64,000 nucleotides of DNA from positions 218,827-282,826 of the forward strand of contig JAHDWA010000005.1 of NCBI GenBank assembly GCA_023382535.1, in the 5' to 3' direction. Position numbers and translations under genes: made by a program. Source of the stretch: Anaerolineae bacterium (GTDB lineage: Bacteria > Chloroflexota > Anaerolineae > 4572-78 > J111). Below, piece by piece: positions 28,545 through 36,769 of this stretch; position 1 is the stretch's first letter, and each line of letters opens with the position of its first letter. Under the pieces are notes generated by a model. It was not told the origin of the DNA and ran no database searches. It was given only the letters and a program-made list of their open reading frames with translations.

Positions 28545-28584
28545 TAATCAGTCGTTGTTCAGAATATGTTCAGCTATCTCTCAG
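28545..28584. promoter_or_regulatory. Four direct heptamer repeats at exact 11-bp spacing (candidate operator)
   Basis: TAATCAG, TGTTCAG, TGTTCAG and CTCTCAG begin at 28545, 28556, 28567 and 28578. All share TCAG and are one helical turn apart. Such direct heptamers with 4-bp gaps are the known binding pattern of OmpR-type/SARP winged helices, the DNA-binding class of the adjacent regulator. Confidence 0.6.
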
Positions 28585-28706
28585 GACACCCGAGCATCTT
28601 TTTGATACACTGGCCGTAACAAACTTTCGCTATCGCCTGTGGCCCCAGACCGGTCCAGACGAATGGGCGAAGTGTTATGCGGGCAGGCTATCACTCCCTT
28701 GCCCCT

Positions 28707-28726
28707 GATGTTCTGTCCTGAACATC
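28707..28726. promoter_or_regulatory. Inverted repeat GATGTTC-N6-GAACATC (candidate operator)
   Basis: Perfect 7-bp arms contain the same TGTTC(A/T)G word found in the direct repeats at 28545-28584, here in inverted arrangement. It lies in the leader of the small peptide gene. A further imperfect hairpin (28762-28788) and a GAGGGATCCCTC palindrome (28789-28800) follow. The 383-bp gap 28462-28844 holds only these signals. Confidence 0.5.
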
Positions 28727-28844
28727 CTAATTTAAGCTGGACCACAGATAATTCGCGAATGGGCTAACACGCTTTCCGGCGTTTAGCCGAGGGATCCCTC
28801 ATCTCCCTGGTCCTCCTAACTTTACAGAAAGGAGGTCAGCCGAG

Positions 28845-28997
28845 ATGAAAAAGCGCATCATTGCTGTTGTGGCAGGCATCGCTCTGCTGCTGGCCACGAC
28901 CGGCATATCCGGCGTCGTCGCCGACACGCTGGGGTATACGATTATATCGCCGGTGCATGCATGTAACAGCAGCGGCAGCGCGGGGGGTGGTTGTTAG
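28845..28997 (+). CDS. Small secreted peptide with Cys-bounded Gly/Ser tail (50 residues)
   Basis: A short gene with a strong ribosome site (AAAGGAGG, 9-base spacing). It encodes MKKR, a hydrophobic signal core (IIAVVAGIALLLATTGISG) and a likely cleavage near VVA/D at residue 26. The remaining 24 residues end in CNSSGSAGGGC, so two cysteines enclose nine small residues and the last residue is Cys. No known family is recognised. It is divergent from the STAND/winged-helix gene and convergent with the TPR gene. A signalling peptide, bacteriocin-like product or small envelope peptide are all possible. It was found by reading the sequence and is shorter than usual gene-calling limits. Confidence 0.6.
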   Translation: MKKRIIAVVAGIALLLATTGISGVVADTLGYTIISPVHACNSSGSAGGGC

Positions 28998-29043
28998 TTT
29001 GTAGCCACTTTCTTTGATACCGCCTTTGTTTCGCCGCGGCTTG

Positions 29044-30258
29044 CTACGAGACAGTCTCGGCCAGACTGCGGCGAAACTCTTCTAACTGTGCATAGAGTTG
29101 ACCGTATCGCCCGGTTGCGTCATATTGGTTCAACAGGTGCTCCGCTTCTTTTAGCCAATAGCGGGCCTGTTGTTGGTTTCCCCTGGCCAGCTCATACTCC
29201 ACTAAATGGATGATAACCCGAAATTCATTATGTTTATTATTCAGGTTACGCCAAAGTTCCAAAGCGGTTTCCAGATGTAAACTCCCCTCTTGCCACCGTT
29301 GTTGATCGAGATAGACCAGTCCCAAATTATCATGGAGCATAGCCAGCCCCCACAGATTTGAGAACCGTTGAAAAGTGGCTTTGGCCTGCCAGTAATATCC
29401 CTCAGCTTTCAACAACTCACCCTTTAGCCTATAAGAAATACCCATATTCATGTAAAGCGTGCCAGGGATAGCCTCTTCTCCCACCAGTTTGGCCTGGTCA
29501 AGAGCTTTTTGTAAATAGAAAAGAGCCTCATCAGGGCTTTTCATCTCACTAAAGAGCATCCCCAGGTTAGTATATCCATACATCAACCCATGCTCATCCC
29601 CCATCGCCTGCCAGATGGCGCAAGCGCGTTCAAGATGCTGCCTGGCCTGGTCCCACAGACCTTGCCGGGTATACAGGATACCCAGGTGATTCTCCGTATG
29701 GGCCAGGCCGTGCTGATAGCCAAGCTGCTCAAAGATGAGCAGGGCGTGGCAACACAGCGTCTCAGCTCGCCACCAGTACCCTTGTTCCACATAAAAATAG
29801 CCCAGGTTAGAACAGGCGCGGGCCTCATTGGTGCGGTCCCCGATGCGACGGGCAACGTGGATGGTAGAACGGTGATAAGTGATGACCTCCTTAAAGCGGC
29901 TCTGCCGCAGTGCCAGCCGGGCCAGCAAAACCGACAGCCTGACCACACTGGCCTTATCATGAGAGCGCTGCGCGATCGCCAGCGCCTTGGTTAAGATCCA
30001 CTGCCAGGCTTCCCAGTAACCTCGCCGCTCCATATAGGCGGCGAATTGCTCAATCAACCCGCCGACGGCGGGCCAGGCGTCATCGAGTTCAAGGGCAAAG
30101 GAGATAGCTCTGACAATCTGCGGATGGTCCCGATCTAAAGCGGTGGTGTCCTTTAGCCGGGCGGCGACAAAATCTTGCCAGTAAGATAGATTGGTCAGAA
30201 CATAATGGCGAAAGAGGCCAACAGGATTTTGAGTAGCGGTCAGTTCGTTGACTGCCAC
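29044..30258 (-). CDS. TPR-repeat protein (AfsR/SARP- or NPRR-type helical repeats)
   Basis: 404 residues, almost entirely helical repeats. Clear TPR units include NLGYFYVEQGYWWRAE, NHLGILYTRQGLWDQAR, TNLGMLFSEMKSPDEA, MNMGISYRLKGELLKAE and DNLGLVYLDQQRWQEG, at about 40-residue spacing from about 150 to 340. The pattern resembles the C-terminal TPR halves of bacterial STAND regulators and peptide-binding regulators, but no DNA-binding or ATPase domain is present. A partner role for the STAND/winged-helix protein or the small peptide is an inference from position. GTG start with GAGGTG upstream. Confidence 0.8.
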   Translation of the reverse strand: MAVNELTATQNPVGLFRHYVLTNLSYWQDFVAARLKDTTALDRDHPQIVRAISFALELDDAWPAVGGLIEQFAAYMERRGYWEAWQWILTKALAIAQRSHDKASVVRLSVLLARLALRQSRFKEVITYHRSTIHVARRIGDRTNEARACSNLGYFYVEQGYWWRAETLCCHALLIFEQLGYQHGLAHTENHLGILYTRQGLWDQARQHLERACAIWQAMGDEHGLMYGYTNLGMLFSEMKSPDEALFYLQKALDQAKLVGEEAIPGTLYMNMGISYRLKGELLKAEGYYWQAKATFQRFSNLWGLAMLHDNLGLVYLDQQRWQEGSLHLETALELWRNLNNKHNEFRVIIHLVEYELARGNQQQARYWLKEAEHLLNQYDATGRYGQLYAQLEEFRRSLAETVS

Positions 30259-30387
30259 TTGATCACCTCAGTCAGCAGGAAGGTTTCAGGCAGGTGACGG
30301 TTACGATAAGGTGTTTCAAGATACCCGGACACGGCAGCTTCCTCGCCTTGGTCCCCCTATTTATCTGAAACAGCCTGGATGATCTTT

Positions 30388-30416
30388 ATCATATCACACC
30401 GGGTAGTGTTTGACAA
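30388..30416 (-). promoter_or_regulatory. Sigma-70-type promoter for the TPR gene
   Basis: On the minus strand TTGTCA, 17-bp spacer, TATGAT, about 130 bases upstream of the GTG start. The leader contains a GTTTCAGATA/TATCTTGAAAC inverted pair (30313-30371). Confidence 0.7.
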
Positions 30417-30468
30417 TAACTTCTTAATCTCCCAGTAGCTTTGAAAGCTTAAATTTCTAAAAAAGGGC

Positions 30469-30497
30469 TTGTCTTTATAGTCTGGTTGTGATATATT
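30469..30497 (+). promoter_or_regulatory. Sigma-70-type promoter for a leader RNA and the 30693 hydrolase gene
   Basis: TTGTCT, 17-bp spacer, TATATT. Transcription would begin near 30504 and read first through the hairpins at 30569-30647. Confidence 0.6.
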
Positions 30498-30503
30498 TAG
30501 CTG

Positions 30504-30647
30504 AGATTCTTGTGGTCTGATCGAACAACCAAACAATTATATAAGTTGTCGAAGGGTCAAGCTGAGTACTTCTACCCTCTCAGGGGTAGAAGAGATGGTA
30601 AAGGCCCAGCTTTCCACCACGCGTGGAACGCTGGGCTTTTTTTGTTG
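30504..30647 (+). ncRNA. Putative structured leader RNA ending in an intrinsic terminator
   Basis: Behind a good promoter, a perfect 9-bp hairpin (30569-30577 with 30584-30592) is followed by a strong hairpin (GCCCAGC and TTCCAC arms, 30603-30636) and a run of seven T. The unit is about 140 nt and ends 45 bases before a start codon, so it could be a small RNA or an attenuator/riboswitch. It matches no riboswitch class I can recall. The gap 30259-30692 contains this unit and the TPR promoter only. Confidence 0.45.
30601..30647 (+). terminator. Rho-independent terminator upstream of the 30693 gene
   Basis: Stem AAGGCCCAGC-TTCCAC pairs with GTGGAA-CGCTGGGCTT around a 5-base loop, followed by a T tract. 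Confidence 0.8.
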
Positions 30648-30692
30648 TTTAAGAGGTTTCAACAACGCAGCATAGGAGATAAGTTAAAAATT

Positions 30693-31646
30693 ATGTTTAC
30701 CCAACAATCCCTCTGGCGGAAATTACTTCGTAGTCTGGCAACTTCAGGCAGCAACCTCCTGTTCATCCTGGTGAGCCTGGCTTTTATCTTGACCCAGCTT
30801 GTTACCCTTCAACCTTTAACCTCACCGCCGGTTAATCCCAGACCGAGCGCCGCCAAGCTGGCCGCGCCCCTGCTTCAAGATTCGTCCACAAAAATTTATC
30901 TGCCCTTTATCTTCCACCAACCCGCTGCTGTAGCTGGCTGTAACCCCAGCAAGGGGTCGGGCGGGCTGGCCCCCGGTATTCATGAGACGACGGTGGCAGA
31001 TTTAAAGGCAGTGGTAGTTGTTGGCGATGGGTATAGCCCCCAGCAGCCAAGTTACCTGGCTTTTTATCTGCACGGCGACGAGGGCAACTATCGCCAGTTC
31101 AGATTTGCTTCCAATAAAGTAACTAAATTTGCAAAGGAGCACGGCTGGATATTCATCGCGCCGCAATCTCCTAATAATGGGGACTCGTGGTGGACCAACT
31201 GGCAGGGCGATCATAATGAAGCCGTGGCTAAAGTATTCAAGGAGATGTTTGCCAAGTACAATCTCTGCCGCAGCAGTGTCTTTGGTTCTACGCTTTCGGG
31301 TGGTTCGGTCTTTTGGACTGCAAACTTTTTCCCTAATAAAGGGGGCGAGTACCCTGCTTATACGGTGCTGATCTGTGGTGGATCACAACCTAAAAAGGCC
31401 GACCGACCCAAAGTGATAGAATTGGGCCAAAACCCCGATATTGTGAAACGCTCCAGCTTTGAATACGTCTACGGCTCGGAGGATTTTCTTTATGACGGAA
31501 TCCAAAGATCCATGACTTTCTATAAAGGGGCCGGATTTGAGGTGACCAAAGAAGAATTACCCGGAGTTGACCACTGTGTGCCCGACTTTCTCCCTCGCAT
31601 CGTTACCCATTGGACTGACCGCGCCGCCAAATTAGGGATAGATTAG
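30693..31646 (+). CDS. Secreted alpha/beta-hydrolase-fold esterase-like protein
   Basis: 317 residues. The N-terminal hydrophobic stretch (about 17-40) looks like a signal peptide or anchor, followed by a short Pro-rich linker. The core has a YLHGDEGN oxyanion-type loop, WIFIAPQSPN, a nucleophile-elbow-like GSTLSGGS, a possible acid in YGSEDFLYDG and a possible base in GVDHCVPDF. This order suits the feruloyl/PHB-depolymerase-like esterase class, but the elbow deviates from GxSxG. The ATG has AGGAGA 14-19 bases upstream. The reading frame is open back to 30510, through the leader hairpins, which argues for the later start. Confidence 0.7.
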   Translation: MFTQQSLWRKLLRSLATSGSNLLFILVSLAFILTQLVTLQPLTSPPVNPRPSAAKLAAPLLQDSSTKIYLPFIFHQPAAVAGCNPSKGSGGLAPGIHETTVADLKAVVVVGDGYSPQQPSYLAFYLHGDEGNYRQFRFASNKVTKFAKEHGWIFIAPQSPNNGDSWWTNWQGDHNEAVAKVFKEMFAKYNLCRSSVFGSTLSGGSVFWTANFFPNKGGEYPAYTVLICGGSQPKKADRPKVIELGQNPDIVKRSSFEYVYGSEDFLYDGIQRSMTFYKGAGFEVTKEELPGVDHCVPDFLPRIVTHWTDRAAKLGID

Positions 31647-31679
31647 GAATTGTTTAGGGGTATTAAAATAGACTGAGCC

Positions 31680-34358
31680 TTATGGCTGCAAAATGACTCT
31701 GAGCGGCGCTCGCGCCAGGCGTAGGGCCGGATTGCTCTCCGGCGCATCGGTCACAACGACGGCGACGACGACATACCGGGCCGGTTTCCATTCTGTCTCC
31801 GGGGTCGGAGTAGGGGTGAAAATCTGAGTAGGATCAAGGACTAGCTTGGCCTCAGCTTGAGACTCAGCCTTGATCGCTTCTGCCGGCGCCAGCCCGACAA
31901 ACCAGCTCAGCGAGCGCTGGCCGGTTTCTTTCGGCGTGGCCTGGCCGGCAAAACCAACGATTTGCTCGTCCACCTGGGGTAATAAAGAGCGAATGTAGCG
32001 AGCCGTGTCAGGACTAAACGCCTGAGTTTGCTGAGGGGATAACTCGACAGCGGCGAGAGTTGGGCCGGGCAGGCGGCCGGCAAGTTCCACGGCAGCCATA
32101 ACCCGGGCCAGGTGCAGCGGGGTGACCGCCAGATCTCTAACCGTTCCTCGATTTTCAAAATCGGGCAGGCGGCCCACTTGAGAAGGTAAGCCGGGCAGGG
32201 GGCGGACCAGTCCCAATTGGCGGGCTGTCGCCAGATAGCCGGGTTGGCTAAGCGGGGCCAGCATTTCGGCCAGCGGGGCAGTCAAGGGGTCTGAGGGAAC
32301 AGTCGCCCCGGCTTCGCGCAGGCCAATCAAGCCAACAAGCCGGGCCAAGTCGCCTACCGGGAAAAGACCCTGGGTGGCTCGATTGAGCAAGGGCGCTTGC
32401 TGGTCCTGGCGCAGGGTGTCCCACATGTCGTCCAGATGATTGGGATCATAGGTGGGGTGGCTGGACATGACCACAATGGCGCCCGTTTCGATTTCCATGA
32501 CCACGACGGCCCCTTCTTCTTCTCCCAGTGTCACGTCGGCGGCAACCTGGGCTGGCAAGTCAATGGTCAGGGTGACATCGCGGCCAACCAAAGGCCGGTG
32601 GAGCAAATCGTCCAGCCATTTTTCTTCCGGCGTTTGATCCGCCGTGCCCCGCAGAATCGGGTCGAAGGTTGCTTCAGTACCGCCCAGGCCGTAACGGATG
32701 CTGTAATAACCGGTCACCGAGGACAGCCCGGCGTAAGGATAGCGCCGCTCGGCCAACCCCTGTTCGTTGATAATCGTCTGCGCGACTGTCACGCCATCTG
32801 CTGTCAGCAGCCGCCCCCGGTGGATCTGCTGCTGGGCCACGACCGGACGAGGATTGTCTTCACGCTCGTTGAGGAAGGGAGCTAAAGCTATCTGCCAGAA
32901 AATAAGTCCCCCGGCGACAACAGTAAAGCCGATGAAGAGTTCCCGGGCCAGACTCAGGTGATACATCGGCAGCGGGGGGCGCCCCAAGGGCAGGCTTCGC
33001 TCTGAAGCGTGAGACGGGAAATTCGCCGCTTTGCCTCCTCCCCTCCTCGCAATGAACAACAACAAACCGACCATCACAAAACTCGTCACCAGGCTGCTGC
33101 CACCATAGCTGACAAAGGGCAGGGTAACACCGGTCAAGGGCATCAATTTAAGCGTACCGGCGCTGATGATGAGGGTCTGCAAACTTAGCATAGCCCCAAT
33201 ACCGGTCGCCAGCAGTTGTTCGAAGCCGGTTTCGGCCCGCAGGGCGATAAAAAAGGCGCGGCTGACCAGCATTAAGAAGCAGACCATGACCCCCAACGCG
33301 CCCACCAAGCCATACTCTTCGCCAATGGCCGCGAACACAAAATCGGTATGGACCACCGGAATGGCTGTCGGCAGGCCCTGGCCTAGGCCCTGGCCAAAAA
33401 AACCGCCGCTGGCGAAAGCCAGCAGTGATTGGACAATCTGGAAGGAGCGCCCGGCCGGGTCGAGCCAGGGATTCCAGAAAGCCTCGATGCGCAGCCGGAC
33501 CACATCAAAGAGATAGTAGCCAATGCTGCCGGCTACTATCAGCAATAACACGCCTCCCAATACATAACGTTTCTGGCCGATAGCGGCATACAGCATGGCC
33601 AGGAAGGTGCAGAAAAAAAGCAGCGCTGCGCCCAGGTCGCGCTGCCAGACGAGCAGCACGATGCTCAAGCCCCACATGAGCAGCATCGGCCCCCAGTACG
33701 AAGGGTGAGGCATACCGACCGGGCCAATATAGGCTTTGACTTCACGTAATTGACGGCGGCGGTCGGCCAGGTAGGCAGCCAGGAAAATCACCAGGAGGAG
33801 TTTGAGGGGTTCGGAAGGTTGAAAGTAAATCGGGCCAAGTTGCAGCCAGAGGCGAGGGCCATAGCCGCTGGGATTGACCCCCAAGACAAGCGTGGCGGCC
33901 AGCAAGATCAGGCCGCCGGTCAGCCAGGCATATTTGTAGCGGTACAGCCAGTTGAGGTTTTGGGGTAATAACGTCACGATTAGCAGCCCAATTGTAGCGG
34001 CGACCAACCAGGCTAGTTGAGGCTTGACAAAGGCGGGAGCCAGGCGCGTAATGAGGGCCAGGCCCAGGCCGCTCAGAAAGAAGACTAGCGGCAGCAGCAG
34101 GGGGTCATCCAACTTCCCGAAACGCTGGAGCAGAAAAGTCGCCAGGCCGCCGCATAAAATCAAAATAACCAGCGGCCAAAAGGTCGTCAGGCTGAGATCG
34201 TTGTTGACCAGGGCCAATTGGAACAGGGTCAGGCCAGTGAAGAGAAAAACGAGCAGCAATAGGGCATAGCTGTCAACGTGACCGCCGACCGCCGAGTGCG
34301 AAGCCTCCCCTTGGGACCGCTGACCGCTGTCAGAAAGGCGTGTTGCTGTCGTACTCAT
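31680..34358 (-). CDS. FtsW/RodA (SEDS) glycosyltransferase fused to a PBP-like domain lacking catalytic residues
   Basis: About 892 residues. The first half is a SEDS peptidoglycan polymerase with about ten membrane helices, GRSFQIVQSLLAF, HTDFVFAAIGEEYG and PFVSYGGSS. The second half follows class B penicillin-binding proteins: a membrane helix, HRGRLLTADG, YPYAGLSSVTGYYS, TLTIDLPAQ and LLNRATQGLFPVG. Where the catalytic SxxK should follow, the sequence reads DLAR, and the KTG motif region reads GQAT, so the transpeptidase part appears inactive. The first 20 or so residues are encoded by a short tandem repeat. ATG 34358 is used; a GTG is 6 bases earlier. Confidence 0.88.
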   Translation of the reverse strand: MSTTATRLSDSGQRSQGEASHSAVGGHVDSYALLLLVFLFTGLTLFQLALVNNDLSLTTFWPLVILILCGGLATFLLQRFGKLDDPLLLPLVFFLSGLGLALITRLAPAFVKPQLAWLVAATIGLLIVTLLPQNLNWLYRYKYAWLTGGLILLAATLVLGVNPSGYGPRLWLQLGPIYFQPSEPLKLLLVIFLAAYLADRRRQLREVKAYIGPVGMPHPSYWGPMLLMWGLSIVLLVWQRDLGAALLFFCTFLAMLYAAIGQKRYVLGGVLLLIVAGSIGYYLFDVVRLRIEAFWNPWLDPAGRSFQIVQSLLAFASGGFFGQGLGQGLPTAIPVVHTDFVFAAIGEEYGLVGALGVMVCFLMLVSRAFFIALRAETGFEQLLATGIGAMLSLQTLIISAGTLKLMPLTGVTLPFVSYGGSSLVTSFVMVGLLLFIARRGGGKAANFPSHASERSLPLGRPPLPMYHLSLARELFIGFTVVAGGLIFWQIALAPFLNEREDNPRPVVAQQQIHRGRLLTADGVTVAQTIINEQGLAERRYPYAGLSSVTGYYSIRYGLGGTEATFDPILRGTADQTPEEKWLDDLLHRPLVGRDVTLTIDLPAQVAADVTLGEEEGAVVVMEIETGAIVVMSSHPTYDPNHLDDMWDTLRQDQQAPLLNRATQGLFPVGDLARLVGLIGLREAGATVPSDPLTAPLAEMLAPLSQPGYLATARQLGLVRPLPGLPSQVGRLPDFENRGTVRDLAVTPLHLARVMAAVELAGRLPGPTLAAVELSPQQTQAFSPDTARYIRSLLPQVDEQIVGFAGQATPKETGQRSLSWFVGLAPAEAIKAESQAEAKLVLDPTQIFTPTPTPETEWKPARYVVVAVVVTDAPESNPALRLARAPLRVILQP
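34280..34331. repeat. Heptamer repeat with GCGAAGCCTCCCC core at the start of the SEDS-PBP gene
   Basis: Tandem GACCGCC units, then the GCGAAGCCTCCCC core, then GACCGCT units. It lies in frame in the first codons of the SEDS-PBP gene, and its CGGCGGT complement lies at 34410-34427 beyond the start codon. Confidence 0.75.
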
Positions 34359-34409
34359 ACACACCCAACTCTTCGTGAACTTTTAAATATCACCCAACAA
34401 ACCTCAATT

Positions 34410-34427
34410 TCGGCGGTCGGCGGTCAT
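34410..34427. repeat. CGGCGGT heptamer pair at the mtnP stop codon
   Basis: Two tandem CGGCGGT units abut the mtnP stop codon. They are the inverted complement of the GACCGCC units at 34280-34295. Confidence 0.65.
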
Positions 34428-35293
34428 TGGTAGTATTTGCTAAGGAAGAGTTCGAGCTTTTTCCAAGTCTCATCGGGCACAGCGGCGCGATCCCGGTTGC
34501 TGATGATGGCCGTCGCCAGGGCGTGATGGCAGGGCCAATCCGGTTCACCAGCCAGCTTGCGGACGGTATGGCGAATGGCCTGCTTGGCGACCTCGACATT
34601 GGCGTTGAGGTTAGCAATAACCGCTTCCACTGTTACCGGCTCTTCCGACTCATGCCAGACATCATAATCGGTCACATGGGCCATGGTGGTATAGGCAATT
34701 TCGGCTTCGGCGGCCAAAAAGGCTTCGGGGATGGTGGTCATGCCGATAATATCACAGCCCCACTGCCGGAAAATCTTACTTTCGCCCTTGGTGCTGAAAC
34801 GCGGCCCTTCGATGATGATAAATGTGCCGCCCTGATGCACCGTCGCCCCTGTTTCTTTGACGCCTTCATACAACAGCGCCGACAGCTCGGGCGAAAAGGG
34901 TTCGGCCACACTCATGTGGACCACCACCCCACCCTTGTAAAAGGTTAAATCGCGGGCGCGGGTGCGGTCAAAAAGCTGGTCGGGAACGACGATGTGGCGG
35001 GGGGCAAAGTCTTCGCGCAGGCTGCCACAGGCATTGGCCGCCAGGATGTACTTGACCCCCAGGCTTTTGAAACCCCAAACATTGGCCTGGCTGTTCAGTT
35101 CTGTCGGGCTGATGGAATGCTGCCGGCCGTGGCGGGGTAAAAAAGCGATGCGCTGGCCTTCGAGCGTGCCGATAATATAGTTGTCAGAAGGCGGGCCAAA
35201 GGGCGTGGACAGCGTTACTTCTTCCACGTCGCTCAGCCCTTCCATCTTGTAAAGGCCGCTGCCGCCGATTACCCCGATTTTGATGTCAGTCAT
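34424..35293 (-). CDS. mtnP: S-methyl-5'-thioadenosine phosphorylase
   Basis: 289 residues of the PNP/MTAP family type 2. It splits methylthioadenosine with phosphate into adenine and methylthioribose 1-phosphate for methionine salvage. Motifs are IGVIGGSGLY at the phosphate site, LPRHGRQHSISPTE, NACGSLRED, IIIEGPRFSTKGES and IGMTTIPEAFLAAEAEI with the catalytic acid region TDYDVW. ATG 35293 has AGGAGAG about 10 bases upstream; the frame runs further but homology begins here. It shares orientation with the downstream SEDS-PBP gene. Confidence 0.94.
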   Translation of the reverse strand: MTDIKIGVIGGSGLYKMEGLSDVEEVTLSTPFGPPSDNYIIGTLEGQRIAFLPRHGRQHSISPTELNSQANVWGFKSLGVKYILAANACGSLREDFAPRHIVVPDQLFDRTRARDLTFYKGGVVVHMSVAEPFSPELSALLYEGVKETGATVHQGGTFIIIEGPRFSTKGESKIFRQWGCDIIGMTTIPEAFLAAEAEIAYTTMAHVTDYDVWHESEEPVTVEAVIANLNANVEVAKQAIRHTVRKLAGEPDWPCHHALATAIISNRDRAAVPDETWKKLELFLSKYYQ

Positions 35294-35460
35294 GATGCAA
35301 CTTCTCTCCTTATAAAAATAAAGATGCGACGACTTGCCCACAGGGGGCCTCTGGCTCTGAGGCGAAGCAGCGAGGAGACTCTTCGCGTCCTCATGTCCTC
35401 GCTCCACGTATCATTTTCATTTTTGGCGATGTACCGCGGGTGCATGAAACGGAACATGCT

Positions 35461-36552
35461 CTACGTTTTTGGGATCAATTCCTCTACAAAACTCTCATCC
35501 AGACCGGCGATGAAGTGGGCCATGAGCCGGCCCGTGCGCTCGACATCTTTGGGGTGAATGGTCTCGACCGGCGAGTGCATGTAGCGGCTGGGAATCGAGA
35601 GGAGGATGGTCGGCACGCCTTCGCGGCTGATTTCAATGGCATAGGCATCGGTCCCGGCGCCGCTTGGCATCATTTCGCTCTGATATTTCAACTCCAAATC
35701 CCGGCAAATTTTTAGCAGCCGCTCCCGCAGCATGGGGTGGTTGCTTGGTCCCAGGGCGATGACCGGCCCGGCGTTCAGTTTAACCTCGATTTCCTCCACA
35801 TCGGCAAACGTCACGTCAATGACAATCGCCACATCGGGACGAATGGCGTAGGCCTGGGTCGTCGCGCCGACAAAGCTGCCCCATTCCTCATCCGCCGTCG
35901 CCACGGCGTAGACATCCCACTGATGCCGCAATTTTTTAAGCTCTTGCAAGCAAATTACCATGGCCGCCACCGAGGAACGATTGTCCATCGCCTTGGCGCT
36001 GAGCAGGCCGCCCAGAAGTTCGGCGGGAGTGCGCGCAAACGAAATGAGGTCGCCAATTTGAACCAGACGTTCCACCTGGCGGCCGGGGAGGCCAACATCA
36101 ATGTGCATGTCGGCCATATCTACGGTGTTGTTGGGCTTGTCGGGCGGCAGCAGATGGGGCGGGATGGAGCCGATGATACCCGGCAGGTCCCGCTGACCGT
36201 GAACAATAACTTCCTGTCCCATTAAAATCCGGTCATCCAGGCCGCCAACCTGGCTGAAGCGGAGAAAACCTTTATCAATTTTGGTTACAATCGCCCCAAT
36301 TTCGTCGAGATGGGCTGCCAGCATCACCTTGCGCCGCTGGCCCGATTCGGCAACCTGCTGCTCGCCTTCTTTAATACCGACAACGCTGCCCATCCGGTCG
36401 CGTTCTACCCGGTCTGCGTAGGGGGTCAGTTCGGCGGTGATAACATCGTGGATGCTGTTTTGCCGGCCGTAGCCCGTCACACCGACAGCCAGCGAGAGGC
36501 GTTTGAGCAGTTCGATAGTTGGTTTGGATGAGTTGTTGGATTCTTTCGTCAT
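35461..36552 (-). CDS. M42 family metallopeptidase (tetrahedral aminopeptidase type)
   Basis: 363 residues. Metal and catalytic motifs appear in order: AAHLDEIGAIV (His, Asp), KAMDNRSSV (bridging Asp), ATADEEWGS (two Glu), VIDVTFAD (Asp), GTDAYAIEI and YMHSPVETIH (His). The family forms large cytoplasmic tetrahedral aminopeptidases that trim peptides. With the S9 peptidase and peptide importer, this is a second sign of peptide use. It has its own consensus promoter. Confidence 0.92.
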   Translation of the reverse strand: MTKESNNSSKPTIELLKRLSLAVGVTGYGRQNSIHDVITAELTPYADRVERDRMGSVVGIKEGEQQVAESGQRRKVMLAAHLDEIGAIVTKIDKGFLRFSQVGGLDDRILMGQEVIVHGQRDLPGIIGSIPPHLLPPDKPNNTVDMADMHIDVGLPGRQVERLVQIGDLISFARTPAELLGGLLSAKAMDNRSSVAAMVICLQELKKLRHQWDVYAVATADEEWGSFVGATTQAYAIRPDVAIVIDVTFADVEEIEVKLNAGPVIALGPSNHPMLRERLLKICRDLELKYQSEMMPSGAGTDAYAIEISREGVPTILLSIPSRYMHSPVETIHPKDVERTGRLMAHFIAGLDESFVEELIPKT

Positions 36553-36591
36553 TGCTGTTTTAGAAATCCGTTTTTGATTTTAAGCCTAACG

Positions 36592-36620
36592 ATTATAAGC
36601 GTAGGCAACATAGGTGTCAA
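36592..36620 (-). promoter_or_regulatory. Consensus sigma-70-type promoter for the M42 peptidase gene
   Basis: On the minus strand a perfect TTGACA, 17-bp spacer, and perfect TATAAT, about 40 bases upstream of the start codon. It is the best promoter match in the window. Confidence 0.85.
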
Positions 36621-36720
36621 TTGAGGGTCAAGAAAGCATTTGGAAACCTTTTCATCTGACTTGTCCGCCCCGGCATGAATGCCAGGGCTATAGAACAGCG
36701 CCGGGTCAACCCGGCTTTAG

Positions 36721-36769
36721 CCCGATTAATCGGGCGCTGAGGTATAGTCCGGCGACTTTATCGCCGGAC
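36721..36769. repeat. Two palindromes in the 36553-36885 gap
   Basis: CCCGATTAATCGGG (36721-36734) and GTCCGGCGA paired with TCGCCGGAC (36747-36769). No gene is seen in this 333-bp gap; it also holds the M42 promoter and the kinase terminator. Confidence 0.6.
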
